Assembly (NCBI RefSeq): GCF_005497185.1
Contig: NZ_RJTN01000001.1
Location: 434,001 to 498,000, forward strand
Length of the DNA stretch: 64,000 nt
DNA from: Pectobacterium polonicum
GTDB lineage: Bacteria; Pseudomonadota; Gammaproteobacteria; Enterobacterales; Enterobacteriaceae
Direction: 5' to 3'
This document shows positions 29,672 through 37,997 of the stretch, piece by piece. A program made the position numbers and the translations under genes. Position 1 is the stretch's first letter. Every line of letters starts with the position of its first letter. A model generated the notes under the pieces. It made no database searches. It worked only from the letters and a program-made list of their open reading frames with translations, and was not told the DNA's origin.

Positions 29672-29747
29672 GGGTCGTTAGCTCAGTCGGTAGAGCAGTT
29701 GACTTTTAATCAATTGGTCGCAGGTTCGAATCCTGCACGACCCACCA
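29672..29747 (+). tRNA. tRNA-Lys (UUU), copy 2
   Basis: This 76-base gene is identical to copy 1, with anticodon TTT at 29705-29707 and encoded CCA. A 37-base spacer separates the two, so they arose by tandem duplication and are probably processed from one precursor. Confidence 0.97.
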
Positions 29748-29791
29748 TTAAGTAGTAGAATTCCTTCCTTAAACAAATTCATTTTAAGTCA

Positions 29792-29808
29792 TCCTGCACG
29801 ACCCACCA
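29792..29808 (+). pseudogene. 3' remnant of a third tRNA-Lys
   Basis: The 17 bases TCCTGCACGACCCACCA match the T-arm end, acceptor and CCA of the two intact tRNA-Lys genes. The sequence after it (TCGGTAGTAAATTTCCTCC) resembles that after copy 2 (AAGTAGTAGAATTCCTTCC), as expected for a decayed tandem copy. It could also be a partial attachment site. Confidence 0.8.
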
Positions 29809-29891
29809 TATCGGTAGTAAATTTCCTCCTCAAAGACACTCACGTTGTGGCTAGCGCACGTACTGTGTCGATAAGATAAAACCATTATCAT

Positions 29892-29990
29892 TCCCTGCTC
29901 GTTAAGGCTTTGGAGTATATTAGGTCTTTGCCCCTCTCTATGGACTGTATAACCCGTCAGGAACTGTTTTCTAATCCTATCGAGCAGGGA
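29892..29990. repeat. Inverted repeat downstream of tRNA-Lys
   Basis: TCCCTGCTCG (29892-29901) and CGAGCAGGGA (29981-29990) form a perfect 10-bp inverted repeat around a 79-base loop, extended by partly matching flanks. It lies between the tRNA remnant and the yqgA-like gene. It could be a leader structure or a scar of a lost element. Confidence 0.45.
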
Positions 29991-30039
29991 TGGAGTCATT
30001 GCCACAGGGAAGCGCGTATCGCCCTGTTTAGGAAGATAT

Positions 30040-30756
30040 ATGATTGGTCCGTTGATTAATGGTGCCGCTATCTTGATTGGTAGTGGTCTGGGCATTGCTT
30101 TGCGTCGCTTTATTCCCCAACGCTTGCAGGATGGCCTGCCTCCGGCGTTTGCGATGGTATCGATTGCAATGGGTATTACGCTGGTTGTTAAAGTCCAGCA
30201 ACTGCCGGCGGTGGCGCTGGCTATTGTGATTGGCGTTGCGTTAGGAGAACTGCTACGGATGGAATCCGCCGTGCAGCGGGCAGGTACGATGATTCAAAAA
30301 GGATTAAACCGCGTTTTGCCTGCACAGGAGCACCGTTTACCGCAGGATGTGTATACTCAGAATTTTACCGCGCTAATCGTCTTGTTTTGTGCCAGTGGTA
30401 CAGGTGTGGTTGGGGCGTTGACGGAAGGGTTAACCGGTGATTATCAGCTGCTGATTATCAAATCTGCTTTGGATATTTTCACCGCACTGATTTTTTCCAT
30501 CACGCTTGGCCTGGCCGTGATGTCGATTGCGATACCGCAGATGATTGTCCAGACGCTGTTGTTCTTCTCCGCCAAATTGATCATGCCCTTTATGACAGAC
30601 ATCACGATGGGTGACTTTTCTGCCTGTGGCGGGATTATCATGATTGCCGTTGGGCTGCGGATTGCGCAGATCAAATCCTTTGCGGTGGTTAACTTTCTTC
30701 CCGCTTTGGTTTTGATTATTCCGCTCTCCCTCTATTGGCACCGCTTCTTCGCCTAA
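30040..30756 (+). CDS. DUF554 family membrane protein (YqgA-like)
   Basis: This 238-residue protein begins MIGPLINGAAILIGSGLG, the DUF554 opening, and has about six to seven hydrophobic helices. Helices include AVALAIVIGVALGELL, FTALIVLFCASGTGVVGALTEG and VVNFLPALVLIIPLSLYW. E. coli YqgA is a 235-residue relative, so the product is probably an inner-membrane protein of unknown transport or regulatory role. It is not at this place in E. coli. The AGGAAG before the ATG is a fair ribosome site. Confidence 0.8.
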   Translation: MIGPLINGAAILIGSGLGIALRRFIPQRLQDGLPPAFAMVSIAMGITLVVKVQQLPAVALAIVIGVALGELLRMESAVQRAGTMIQKGLNRVLPAQEHRLPQDVYTQNFTALIVLFCASGTGVVGALTEGLTGDYQLLIIKSALDIFTALIFSITLGLAVMSIAIPQMIVQTLLFFSAKLIMPFMTDITMGDFSACGGIIMIAVGLRIAQIKSFAVVNFLPALVLIIPLSLYWHRFFA

Positions 30757-30770
30757 CGCATAACGTCTGA

Positions 30771-31169
30771 TTAGCGGCTGACGATCGAAAGCATGTCGCC
30801 GCTAAAAATTTGTATCACTTCCTGGTCAGTAAGCGGCACATTTTTGCTACACACATAAATATGCTTTCCTTGCGGGCTGATACTCTTGGCTAGCTCTATG
30901 TAGCTGGCAAACTCGACCTGGCTGTGTCCGCCTTCATTCATCTCTATGGCATGGATGATGACCTTATGTGACGAGAACAGATCGATCAGTCGTTTGGGTG
31001 CCACCTTGCGCGTGAGTCGATCCAATAGCTTCATTGCCGGGATCATCTGCCCGAGCAGTAAGCGCGTGGTGGTAAAAGGTATTTCTGATTGCCCGGTTAC
31101 CTCTTTTTGAGTGTCCACGTTTCTGACCATCAGCGTATCGCGATATATTCTGATATAGAGGCTAGCCAT
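30771..31169 (-). CDS. Unrecognised 132-residue soluble protein
   Basis: I do not recognise this gene with confidence. The product begins MASLYIRIYRDTLMVRNVDT and has no signal peptide or membrane helix. It is mixed alpha/beta with a basic central part (KLLDRLTRKVAPKRLIDLF) and a C-terminal segment ending IQIFSGDMLSIVSR. The N-terminal pattern of strand, 'RN' turn and strand loosely recalls the MreB-type N-terminal half, but that is a guess. AAGGAGAT precedes the ATG, so it is probably expressed. It is convergent with the yqgA-like gene, 14 bases from its stop, and divergent from nadA. Confidence 0.7.
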   Translation of the reverse strand: MASLYIRIYRDTLMVRNVDTQKEVTGQSEIPFTTTRLLLGQMIPAMKLLDRLTRKVAPKRLIDLFSSHKVIIHAIEMNEGGHSQVEFASYIELAKSISPQGKHIYVCSKNVPLTDQEVIQIFSGDMLSIVSR

Positions 31170-31303
31170 GCCATTTATCTCCTTGTCTCTCTTCTACGGA
31201 TAATGCCTTTCACGCATTTCATCTCATTATTTTAAGCATAATAAACAAAACGGTGCGTAACCTGGAAAAAATACCGCGACTTTACGACGTGTTTTCGGTA
31301 TTT

Positions 31304-31321
31304 TGTTTAGGATAAAAAACT
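31304..31321. promoter_or_regulatory. Possible NadR box upstream of nadA
   Basis: TGTTTA-GGATAA-AAAACT resembles the NadR operator TGTTTA-N6-TAAACA, with one perfect half and four of six matches in the other. It lies 64 bases before the nadA start. NadR repression of nadA-pnuC is known in enterobacteria. Confidence 0.4.
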
Positions 31322-31384
31322 CCGATGCTGATGTTAAATCAGTATCAGGTGTTGCAACCCGAGTTGTCATCGTGGAAATCCATA

Positions 31385-32446
31385 ATGAGTATGCTTTTTG
31401 ATAGCAATGAAACCATTTATCCCTTTCCGCCAAAGCCCAAGCCATTATCGGCTGATGCAAAACAGCACTATCGTAGCAGGATAAAGGCACTGTTGCGGGA
31501 AAGAAACGCGGTCATGGTTGCGCATTACTATACCGATCCTGAAATTCAGGCGCTGGCGGAAGAAACGGGCGGCTGTGTGGCGGACTCGCTGGAAATGGCG
31601 CGGTTTGGTAGCACCCATTCGGCATCGACGCTGTTGGTGGCGGGAGTCCGCTTTATGGGAGAGACGGCCAAGATTCTCAATCCAGAAAAGACGATTCTGA
31701 TGCCTACCTTGGAAGCAGAGTGCTCGCTCGATCTCGGTTGTCCCGTCGATGAATTCAGCCGTTTTTGCGATGCGCACCCGGACCGAACGGTGGTGGTGTA
31801 TGCCAATACTTCAGCTGCGGTAAAAGCGCGTGCAGATTGGGTGGTTACATCCAGCATTGCGGTGGAGTTGATCGAACATCTGGATAGCCTGGGAGAAAAG
31901 ATTATCTGGGCACCGGATCGTCATCTGGGAAGCTATGTACAAAAACAGACGCAGGCAGATGTCCTGTGCTGGCAGGGCGCGTGTATTGTGCATGACGAAT
32001 TTAAAACGCAGGCGCTGAAGCGCATGAAGATCCTGTACCCCGATGCGGCAATTTTGGTTCATCCAGAATCGCCGCAGAGCGTGGTAGAGATGGCTGATGC
32101 CGTTGGGTCAACCAGCCAGTTGATTCAGGCGGCGAAAACACTGCCACAGCGCGAGCTGATTGTGGCGACCGATCGCGGTATTTTCTACAAGATGCAGCAG
32201 GCCTGCCCAGAGAAAACGTTGCTGGAAGCGCCCACCGCGGGCGAAGGGGCAACCTGCCGCAGTTGCGCCCACTGTCCGTGGATGGCGATGAACGGGCTGG
32301 AGGCGATTGCTAACGGTCTGGAGCAAGGTGGTCATGCACATGAGATTCATGTTGATGCAGCCCTGCGAGAAGGCGCGTTAATCCCGCTGAATCGCATGCT
32401 GGATTTCGCGGCTTCACTAAAATTACGTGTGAAAGGGAATGCCTGA
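31385..32446 (+). CDS. nadA: Quinolinate synthase A
   Basis: This 353-residue [4Fe-4S] enzyme condenses iminoaspartate with dihydroxyacetone phosphate to quinolinate in NAD synthesis. Cluster cysteines are visible in [24 protein letters not shown] and [11 protein letters not shown]. The start is set at the ATG of [18 protein letters not shown], which fits the family N-terminus; the frame is open 60 bases further upstream without support. E. coli NadA has 347 residues. pnuC follows after 58 bases, as in E. coli, linking synthesis and salvage of NAD. Confidence 0.96.
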   Translation: MSMLFDSNETIYPFPPKPKPLSADAKQHYRSRIKALLRERNAVMVAHYYTDPEIQALAEETGGCVADSLEMARFGSTHSASTLLVAGVRFMGETAKILNPEKTILMPTLEAECSLDLGCPVDEFSRFCDAHPDRTVVVYANTSAAVKARADWVVTSSIAVELIEHLDSLGEKIIWAPDRHLGSYVQKQTQADVLCWQGACIVHDEFKTQALKRMKILYPDAAILVHPESPQSVVEMADAVGSTSQLIQAAKTLPQRELIVATDRGIFYKMQQACPEKTLLEAPTAGEGATCRSCAHCPWMAMNGLEAIANGLEQGGHAHEIHVDAALREGALIPLNRMLDFAASLKLRVKGNA

Positions 32447-32504
32447 CGGAGATCCAGGGCATCTTAATAGAAATTTCTTACAATAATTGAGACAGGGTGG
32501 TGAG

Positions 32505-33230
32505 ATGGACTTTTTGAGTACCAGCAATATTTTAATTCATATCCCTTTGGGGGAAGGGGGATATGCGCTTTCCTGGATTGAAGCGATCGGCACGCTGTTT
32601 GGTCTGCTGTGTATCTGGTTTGCGAGTCAGGAAAAAACCATCAACTATCTGTTTGGGTTGATTAACGTCACGCTGTTTGCCGTGATCTTTTTCCAGATCC
32701 AGCTGTATGCCAGCCTGTTACTGCAGATTTTCTTCTTCGCCGCCAATATTTATGGCTGGTATGCCTGGACACGCAAGACAGATGCACAGGAAGTGGAGCT
32801 ACGCATCCGCTGGCTACCGGTACAGAAACTCATTGGCTGGTCGGTAGCGTGCGTTGTCGCGATTGGCTTGATGACGTTCTACATTGACGCGGTGTTTGCC
32901 GTGCTGACGCGTATTGCCGTTTCCGGTATGCAGGGGCTAGGGTTGTCTGTGCAGATGCCGAACCTTCAGCCGGATGCATTCCCATTCTGGGATTCCACCA
33001 TGATGGTACTGTCGATTGTGGCGATGATCCTGATGACGCGCAAATACGTCGAGAACTGGCTGCTGTGGGTGGTGATTGATGTGATAAGCGTGGTTATTTT
33101 TGCTTATCAGGGCGTGTACGCGATGGCGGTAGAATACGCGATCCTGACGCTGATTGCCCTGAACGGCTCTTGGCTGTGGATTAAGAGCGCGCAGGAAAAT
33201 CGCGTCAGCGCGGTTTCACACGGCGTGTAA
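32505..33230 (+). CDS. pnuC: Nicotinamide riboside transporter PnuC
   Basis: This 241-residue inner-membrane protein of the PnuC (SWEET-like) family takes up nicotinamide riboside for NAD salvage. About seven to eight hydrophobic helices are seen. Conserved stretches are INYLFGLINVTLFAVIFFQIQLYASLLLQIFFFAANIYGWYAW and NWLLWVVIDVISVVIFAYQGVYAM, here quoted in parts: FFFAANIYGWYAW and ENWLLWVVIDV. The start at 32505 (MDFLSTSN) fits the family better than an in-frame codon at 32487. It is probably cotranscribed with nadA. Confidence 0.95.
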   Translation: MDFLSTSNILIHIPLGEGGYALSWIEAIGTLFGLLCIWFASQEKTINYLFGLINVTLFAVIFFQIQLYASLLLQIFFFAANIYGWYAWTRKTDAQEVELRIRWLPVQKLIGWSVACVVAIGLMTFYIDAVFAVLTRIAVSGMQGLGLSVQMPNLQPDAFPFWDSTMMVLSIVAMILMTRKYVENWLLWVVIDVISVVIFAYQGVYAMAVEYAILTLIALNGSWLWIKSAQENRVSAVSHGV

Positions 33231-33237
33231 CCCAAAC

Positions 33238-34200
33238 TTAATGCTTGTGGTGATGGCCTTCTACATCATGCTTTTCACCATCAGGAATAGCTGAATGATG
33301 GCTTTCCTGATGAAAAGAGCAATGGTCATCATCACAGCGTTGATATTCCATCTGAATTGTCGCGTGTGCAATCTGATACTGCTTCAGTAAATATTCCTGA
33401 ATACGCCTTAATAACGCATCGTGATCGTGAGGTGGAACCACCTGAGCATGCAGCGTCATCATTGGTTTTTCGCCAACCTGCCACAAATGAACATGGTGGA
33501 TATTCCTGACTTCAGGGATATTCAGCGTCAGATCTTTCTGTAAAACCTCAACGCTGAGTTGGCTCGGTGTGCCTTCCAGCAGTTCGTGAATACTTTCTTT
33601 CAATAACGACCATGCACTGCGTAGTACCAGACATGATACTAAAATAGAGAGAATCGGGTCGATAGGCGTCCAGTTGGTATAAAGGATGATGACGGCAGCA
33701 GCAATCGCACCGACGGAACCTAACAGATCGCCCAGCACATGTAGGGCTGCCGCACGGACGTTAATATTTTTCTCTTCGCTACCGTGGTGTAACAGCCAAA
33801 AGGCCACGATGTTTGCCATCAACCCGGCAATAGCAACAAGCAGCATAGTGACACCAGCAACGGGCTGGGGGTCATAGAAGCGTTGAATCGCCTCCCAGAA
33901 GATGAAGGCAGTAATCAGTATCAACGTCAGTGCGTTCACAAAGGCGGCGAGGGTAGTGAGCCGCAAATAGCCGAAGGTATGGCGCGCATTGGGTTTACGC
34001 TGTGCGAAACGCACGGCGATAAGTGCGACGAACAGCGCGGCGGCGTCCGTCAGCATATGACCCGCGTCCGCAAGCAGAGCGAGGGAGCCGGACAACAGAC
34101 CGCCAATGACCTCAGCCACCATAAACGTGGCGGTAATGATAAACGCGGCCAGCAGACGTTTACTGTTGCCCGATTCCGTGTGGCTGTGGTTATGTGCCAT
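33238..34200 (-). CDS. zitB: Zinc transporter ZitB (CDF family)
   Basis: This 320-residue cation diffusion facilitator exports zinc in exchange for protons. Six membrane helices carry the paired metal motifs [19 protein letters not shown] (helix II) and [16 protein letters not shown] (helix V). The cytoplasmic ends are rich in histidine: MAHNHSHTE at the start and [11 protein letters not shown] at the end, suited to zinc capture. E. coli ZitB has 313 residues and lies in the same place. It is convergent with pnuC, 7 bases apart, and divergent from aroG. Confidence 0.93.
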   Translation of the reverse strand: MAHNHSHTESGNSKRLLAAFIITATFMVAEVIGGLLSGSLALLADAGHMLTDAAALFVALIAVRFAQRKPNARHTFGYLRLTTLAAFVNALTLILITAFIFWEAIQRFYDPQPVAGVTMLLVAIAGLMANIVAFWLLHHGSEEKNINVRAAALHVLGDLLGSVGAIAAAVIILYTNWTPIDPILSILVSCLVLRSAWSLLKESIHELLEGTPSQLSVEVLQKDLTLNIPEVRNIHHVHLWQVGEKPMMTLHAQVVPPHDHDALLRRIQEYLLKQYQIAHATIQMEYQRCDDDHCSFHQESHHSAIPDGEKHDVEGHHHKH

Positions 34201-34267
34201 AAATCACCCTGAGTTGCGGTTTTATCCCATTTTATTGAAACCCACAGAGAAAACCTATCCTGTGTTC

Positions 34268-34281
34268 ACCGACCTGTCGGT
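34268..34281. promoter_or_regulatory. Palindrome between zitB and aroG
   Basis: ACCGAC-CT-GTCGGT is a perfect 6-bp inverted repeat with a 2-base centre, 68 bases upstream of zitB. It has the look of a dimeric regulator site. A related string, CACCGACCT plus TCG, occurs on the minus strand at 36932-36945 before azoR. The regulator is unknown. Confidence 0.35.
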
Positions 34282-34375
34282 TGGGCTATTTTCTAGTGAA
34301 AATAGGATGGATGCGGCATCTGAGAGCATTTGATCGCGTAAATTCCACTGATTTCAGCGTCCTGATAACACCAGC

Positions 34376-34406
34376 TTGACATATAATAATCAATCTTCAA
34401 TATGAA
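34376..34406 (+). promoter_or_regulatory. Possible aroG promoter
   Basis: A consensus -35 TTGACA (34376-34381) lies about 115 bases before aroG. The best -10-like string is ATATGA/TATGAA near 34400-34406, with an 18-19 base gap, so the -10 assignment is loose. Confidence 0.45.
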
Positions 34407-34494
34407 ACATCCCGTTTCTCAGTCTGCCCGCACAGACGGGATGGCGCGTATTGGATGGGGCTAACATACCGTTTCGGAACCGATGGATTTATTT

Positions 34495-35550
34495 ATGAAT
34501 TACCAAAATGACGATTTAAGAATTAAAGAGATCAATGAACTTTTGCCGCCGGTTGCTTTGCTAGAAAAGTTTCCAGCCACGGATAAGGCCGCGGAAACGG
34601 TATCGTTCGCGCGTACAGCTATCCATAAAATTCTTAACGGCAATGACGATCGCCTGCTGGTGGTGATTGGTCCTTGCTCGATCCATGATACGAAAGCGGC
34701 GAAAGAGTACGCCGCGCGTCTGCTGACGCTGCGTAACGAGTTGAGTGACGAACTGGAAGTGGTTATGCGAGTTTATTTTGAAAAACCGCGCACCACGATT
34801 GGCTGGAAAGGGCTAATCAACGATCCGCACATGGATAATAGTTTCCAGATCAATGATGGCCTGCGTATTGCGCGCCAGTTACTGCTAGAAATTAACGATA
34901 GTGGTTTACCGGCTGCGGGTGAATTCCTCGATATGATTACTCCGCAATACCTGGCGGATCTGATGAGCTGGGGCGCTATTGGCGCACGCACAACCGAATC
35001 TCAGGTACACCGAGAACTGGCATCTGGCCTGTCATGTCCTGTTGGTTTTAAAAACGGTACCGACGGCACGATCAAAGTCGCGATTGATGCAATCAACGCC
35101 GCCAGTGCGCCACACTGCTTCCTCTCTGTCACCAAATGGGGGCATTCGGCTATCGTGAATACCAGCGGTAACAACGATTGCCACATCATCCTGCGGGGCG
35201 GTAAAACGCCGAACTACAGCGCAGAGCATGTTAAGGATGTGAAAGTGGGTCTGGAAAAAGCCGGTTTGACGCCGCAGGTCATGATCGATTTCAGCCACGC
35301 GAACAGCAGCAAACAGTTCAAAAAACAGATGGAAGTCTGTACTGATGTCTGCGGGCAGATCGCACAGGGCGAAAAAGCGATCATGGGCGTGATGGTGGAG
35401 AGCCATCTGGTTGAGGGTAACCAGAATCTGGAAAGTAGTGAGCCGCTGGTTTATGGCCGTAGCGTGACCGATGCTTGTATTGGCTGGGAAGATACGGAAT
35501 CTCTACTGCGTCAGTTAGCATCTGCCGTACGCGAGCGCCGCAATAAGTAA
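34495..35550 (+). CDS. aroG: Phe-sensitive DAHP synthase
   Basis: This 351-residue enzyme joins phosphoenolpyruvate and erythrose 4-phosphate in the first step of aromatic amino acid synthesis. It begins MNYQNDDLRIKEINELLPP, the AroG (phenylalanine-inhibited) signature. Metal-binding C61 is in VVIGPCSIHD, and EKPRT, GARTTESQVHRE and DFSHANSSKQ are active-site motifs. The ATG at 34495 is preferred over 34483, because it fits the family start. In E. coli aroG is followed by gpmA; here a redox gene block intervenes. Confidence 0.97.
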   Translation: MNYQNDDLRIKEINELLPPVALLEKFPATDKAAETVSFARTAIHKILNGNDDRLLVVIGPCSIHDTKAAKEYAARLLTLRNELSDELEVVMRVYFEKPRTTIGWKGLINDPHMDNSFQINDGLRIARQLLLEINDSGLPAAGEFLDMITPQYLADLMSWGAIGARTTESQVHRELASGLSCPVGFKNGTDGTIKVAIDAINAASAPHCFLSVTKWGHSAIVNTSGNNDCHIILRGGKTPNYSAEHVKDVKVGLEKAGLTPQVMIDFSHANSSKQFKKQMEVCTDVCGQIAQGEKAIMGVMVESHLVEGNQNLESSEPLVYGRSVTDACIGWEDTESLLRQLASAVRERRNK

Positions 35551-35586
35551 CATCGAATGGCGTGCTATCCGGCACGCCAATAAAAA

Positions 35587-35649
35587 AACGGCAGTGAAAG
35601 CCTTGAATTTTCAGCTCGCGAAAATGAAAACCAGGCTAACACTGCCGTT
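35587..35649 (-). terminator. Terminator of the lysR-azoR-doxX block
   Basis: The arms AACGGCAGTGAAAGCC (35587-35602) and GGCTAACACTGCCGTT (35634-35649) pair over 14 of 16 positions, with an inner ATTTTC/GAAAAT stem. On the minus strand the hairpin is followed by seven T residues, so it ends transcripts coming from doxX. A separate 7-bp stem GGCGTGC/GCACGCC (35559-35578) follows the aroG stop. Confidence 0.75.
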
Positions 35650-35665
35650 AATGATGCATACTCAC

Positions 35666-35719
35666 TTTCCTTTCCTTTCCTTTCCTTTCCTTTCCTTTCC
35701 TTTCCTTTCCTTTCCTTTC
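35666..35719. repeat. (TTTCC)10 pentanucleotide microsatellite
   Basis: Ten perfect tandem copies of TTTCC plus a partial TTTC form a pure pyrimidine tract, purine (GGAAA) on the minus strand. It lies between the doxX stop (35762) and the hairpin at 35587-35649. Such simple repeats are rare in enterobacteria and change length by strand slippage. Confidence 0.97.
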
Positions 35720-35761
35720 GGTTTGCCTTTTTATTTCTAGAGATAATTACTTATTTATCAA

Positions 35762-36151
35762 TTATTTATTCTTTGCGTCGAGGCTGTATTTACTCGGGCC
35801 AAAAGCCACAATCTGTAGTAATCCTCCGACAATGATGATGTTCTTAAGAAAGTTAATCACCGCGTTTTGATCGGCAAAGTTATGATGAAAAAACACGGCA
35901 GTAGCAACAGCAAAGGCGGATAAAACGAGCGCAACCACACGCGTGTGGTAACCAATAAGTAGAAGAATTCCTCCGCCGATTTCGACCACTAAGGCGATCA
36001 AATAACCGAGAAGAGGAAAGGGTAAACCAACCGAGGCGATGTAGCCTTGGGTGGCTTCTGATGCCCCGATCTTACTAAGGCCGCTGATCACAAAAACAAT
36101 TGCAATGAGAGCACGACCAATTGCTGAAATGATTGAAGCGTTCTTTTCCAT
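35762..36151 (-). CDS. DoxX family membrane protein
   Basis: This 129-residue DoxX-type protein has four hydrophobic helices: ALIAIVFVISGLSKIGA, LLGYLIALVVEIGGGILLLIGY, VALVLSAFAVATAVFFHHNF and IIIVGGLLQIVAFG. The HHNFADQ region is typical of the family. DoxX relatives are linked to oxidoreductases and redox or quinone stress, but the exact reaction is unknown. It lies 31 bases after azoR on the same strand, so the two are probably cotranscribed. The 3' region holds the TTTCC microsatellite. Confidence 0.85.
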   Translation of the reverse strand: MEKNASIISAIGRALIAIVFVISGLSKIGASEATQGYIASVGLPFPLLGYLIALVVEIGGGILLLIGYHTRVVALVLSAFAVATAVFFHHNFADQNAVINFLKNIIIVGGLLQIVAFGPSKYSLDAKNK

Positions 36152-36182
36152 GGCGATTCCCTTTCTTGGTAGGTCAGTGTTG

Positions 36183-36797
36183 TTAGGCTTCTAAACTGGC
36201 AATACTGAGCTTTGTCTGGCTGATGATGGCAGATTTAGTCTCTTCATTTCCCTGGCCCAAGCCTTCGGCGCGGATGACCGTTACATCGGTCAGACCGATA
36301 AAACCAAGCACGGCCTTTAGATACGTTTCATGATGCTCAAGCATGGCGGTAGCGCCATCGCTACTGTAGGTTCCGCCGCGAGTTGAAGCGATAAACAGCC
36401 TCTTCCCTTTCTGTATGAGCCCTTGTGGTCCGTTGGGCCCGTAGGCAAATGTGCGTCCACCGATAACGACGCGATCAATCCAGGTTTTGAGTTGGGAAGA
36501 AACGGTAAAGTTATACATAGGGGCACCAATGACGATGGCTTCAGCGGCAAAGAGATCGTTGATATAAGCATCGCCATGGGCAATTTCGTCGCTCAACTGC
36601 GGATCGGGATTGCCACCACCGCGAACCACGGCCATATACGCTCCAGAAAGATGACCCACTGCATCTTCGACAAGATCGCGATAGACGACCTCGGAACCTG
36701 GGTGTAACTCACGCAGCCTTGCGACAATATCGGCAGAAAGTTGTCGGCTGACGGAATAGTCGCCGAGTATGCTGGAATCGATATGAAGAATTTTCAT
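36183..36797 (-). CDS. azoR: FMN-dependent NADH-azoreductase
   Basis: This 204-residue flavodoxin-fold enzyme reduces azo compounds and quinones with NADH. FMN-binding motifs are SSILGDYSVSRQLS near the N-terminus, GAPMYNFTVSSQLKTWIDRV (about 96-115) and ASTRGGTYSS. E. coli AzoR has 201 residues. The start is placed at MKILHIDSS with GGAAGTC behind it; 15 further upstream codons are in frame but not family-like. The neighbours are a LysR regulator upstream and doxX downstream, suggesting an inducible quinone or electrophile defence unit. Confidence 0.92.
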   Translation of the reverse strand: MKILHIDSSILGDYSVSRQLSADIVARLRELHPGSEVVYRDLVEDAVGHLSGAYMAVVRGGGNPDPQLSDEIAHGDAYINDLFAAEAIVIGAPMYNFTVSSQLKTWIDRVVIGGRTFAYGPNGPQGLIQKGKRLFIASTRGGTYSSDGATAMLEHHETYLKAVLGFIGLTDVTVIRAEGLGQGNEETKSAIISQTKLSIASLEA

Positions 36798-36970
36798 AGG
36801 GTGACTTCCTGACTTGTTTCGTAGCATAACGAATAAGCACAACGATCAGGCACCGATCGTTTCCATGTCAGTATATTTGCGCCAAAGACACCCGAAAACC
36901 CGATATTTTCCGAAGGAACCCATCGGTTTCTGCGATAGGTCGGTGTTAGCCTGAACGCCTTTTTGAGCGC

Positions 36971-37885
36971 TTATTGGCCAGCGGTTGCTTCCCCATGAAG
37001 ACTTTTCAGGCGGTCAAGGAACCAACGCCCGGCAGGGCCGGGCGGCGCTGCTGTTCGGTAGATGGTGGACATCGGAACAGAGATTCCCTCGGGCGGGATA
37101 TCTTCAAGCATCAGTTCAACCAACTCTCCTTCTGCAAGGTCGCGCTGTACCACGTGTAATGGCATACCGCCCCAGCCTAGTCCGCTAAGAAGGAAAGCAT
37201 GTTTGGTAAATAAGTCCGTGAGTCGCCAGGTAGATGAGGACATAACGGCATATTCAATCCCCTCGGATAGGCTTGTTCGGTCGGTAAGGACAAGTTGCAC
37301 GTGCTTTACCAGTTCCGATTTAGGGATGAATCCCCTGAATGCAGCCAGCGGATGATTGCGTGAAGCGACCATAACCAGCGTGATGCCAGCAAGGTGCTCA
37401 GTGCTTAGTGAAGCAAGAGCACTTGGCAAAGCTGCGACAGCCCCGATGGCCGCTGTCCCGTCGAGCACGCGATGATAGGTTGCTCCCAGCGCCTCGGCGA
37501 ACACCCGAAGAGGCGTGCCGGGAAAGCGCTGTTTGAACTCGTTTGCAATAGCAGCGACAGTGGCAATAGGAAACAGCACATCGACGACAACGGAAAGCTC
37601 TGCTTCCAGCCCTTCTGATAACCCCTTTGCCCGTGCTTTCATGAAATCGACGGAGGTTACGATGCCGCGTGCATCGGCCAGCAAGGCTTGCCCTGCCGGA
37701 GTGAGTTTGGGATATCGTCCAGAGCGATCGAATAATTGAACGCCCATTTGCGCTTCGAGGTTACTCACCAAATCACTGATGACCGACTGTGCGCGATAGA
37801 GTTTGCGTGCTGCTGCGGAAAAACTTCCTTCATCAACAGCAACGATGAATGTTCTTAATTGATCAAGCGATACTCCATTTATCAT
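36971..37885 (-). CDS. LysR-type regulator beside azoR
   Basis: This 304-residue LysR-type protein has an N-terminal winged helix-turn-helix (about residues 6-65: LDQLRTFIVAVDEGSFSAA, then AQSVISDLVSNLE and LFDRSGRYPKLTPAG). A periplasmic-binding-like effector domain follows. It lies upstream of azoR on the same strand, 173 bases away, rather than divergently as is usual for LysR regulators. The target is inferred to be azoR-doxX. The effector is unknown; a quinone or aromatic electrophile is a reasonable guess. Confidence 0.88.
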   Translation of the reverse strand: MINGVSLDQLRTFIVAVDEGSFSAAARKLYRAQSVISDLVSNLEAQMGVQLFDRSGRYPKLTPAGQALLADARGIVTSVDFMKARAKGLSEGLEAELSVVVDVLFPIATVAAIANEFKQRFPGTPLRVFAEALGATYHRVLDGTAAIGAVAALPSALASLSTEHLAGITLVMVASRNHPLAAFRGFIPKSELVKHVQLVLTDRTSLSEGIEYAVMSSSTWRLTDLFTKHAFLLSGLGWGGMPLHVVQRDLAEGELVELMLEDIPPEGISVPMSTIYRTAAPPGPAGRWFLDRLKSLHGEATAGQ

Positions 37886-37958
37886 ACAAAGTCACCCTCG
37901 TCTTTTTATCAATGAGGCATTGATTGTGAATGTCCGTGCTGAAGACGATGAAATAAAA

Positions 37959-37980
37959 AAACCCGGCACAGGCCGGGTTT
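37959..37980 (-). terminator. Terminator of gpmA
   Basis: A perfect 9-bp stem AAACCCGGC / GCCGGGTTT with loop ACAG is followed on the minus strand by a run of T residues. It lies 18 bases after the gpmA stop. Confidence 0.9.
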
Positions 37981-37997
37981 CTTCATTCAACGGTAAA

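Noticed and set aside
29792-29808. Third functional tRNA-Lys
   Set aside because: Only the last 17 bases are present; no D-arm or anticodon arm can be formed.
31227-31490. 87-codon minus-strand frame at the nadA start
   Set aside because: It overlaps the nadA promoter and coding start antisense and has no protein-like features.
35666-35719. TTTCC tract as a CRISPR array
   Set aside because: Units are five bases with no spacers and no cas genes nearby; it is a simple microsatellite.
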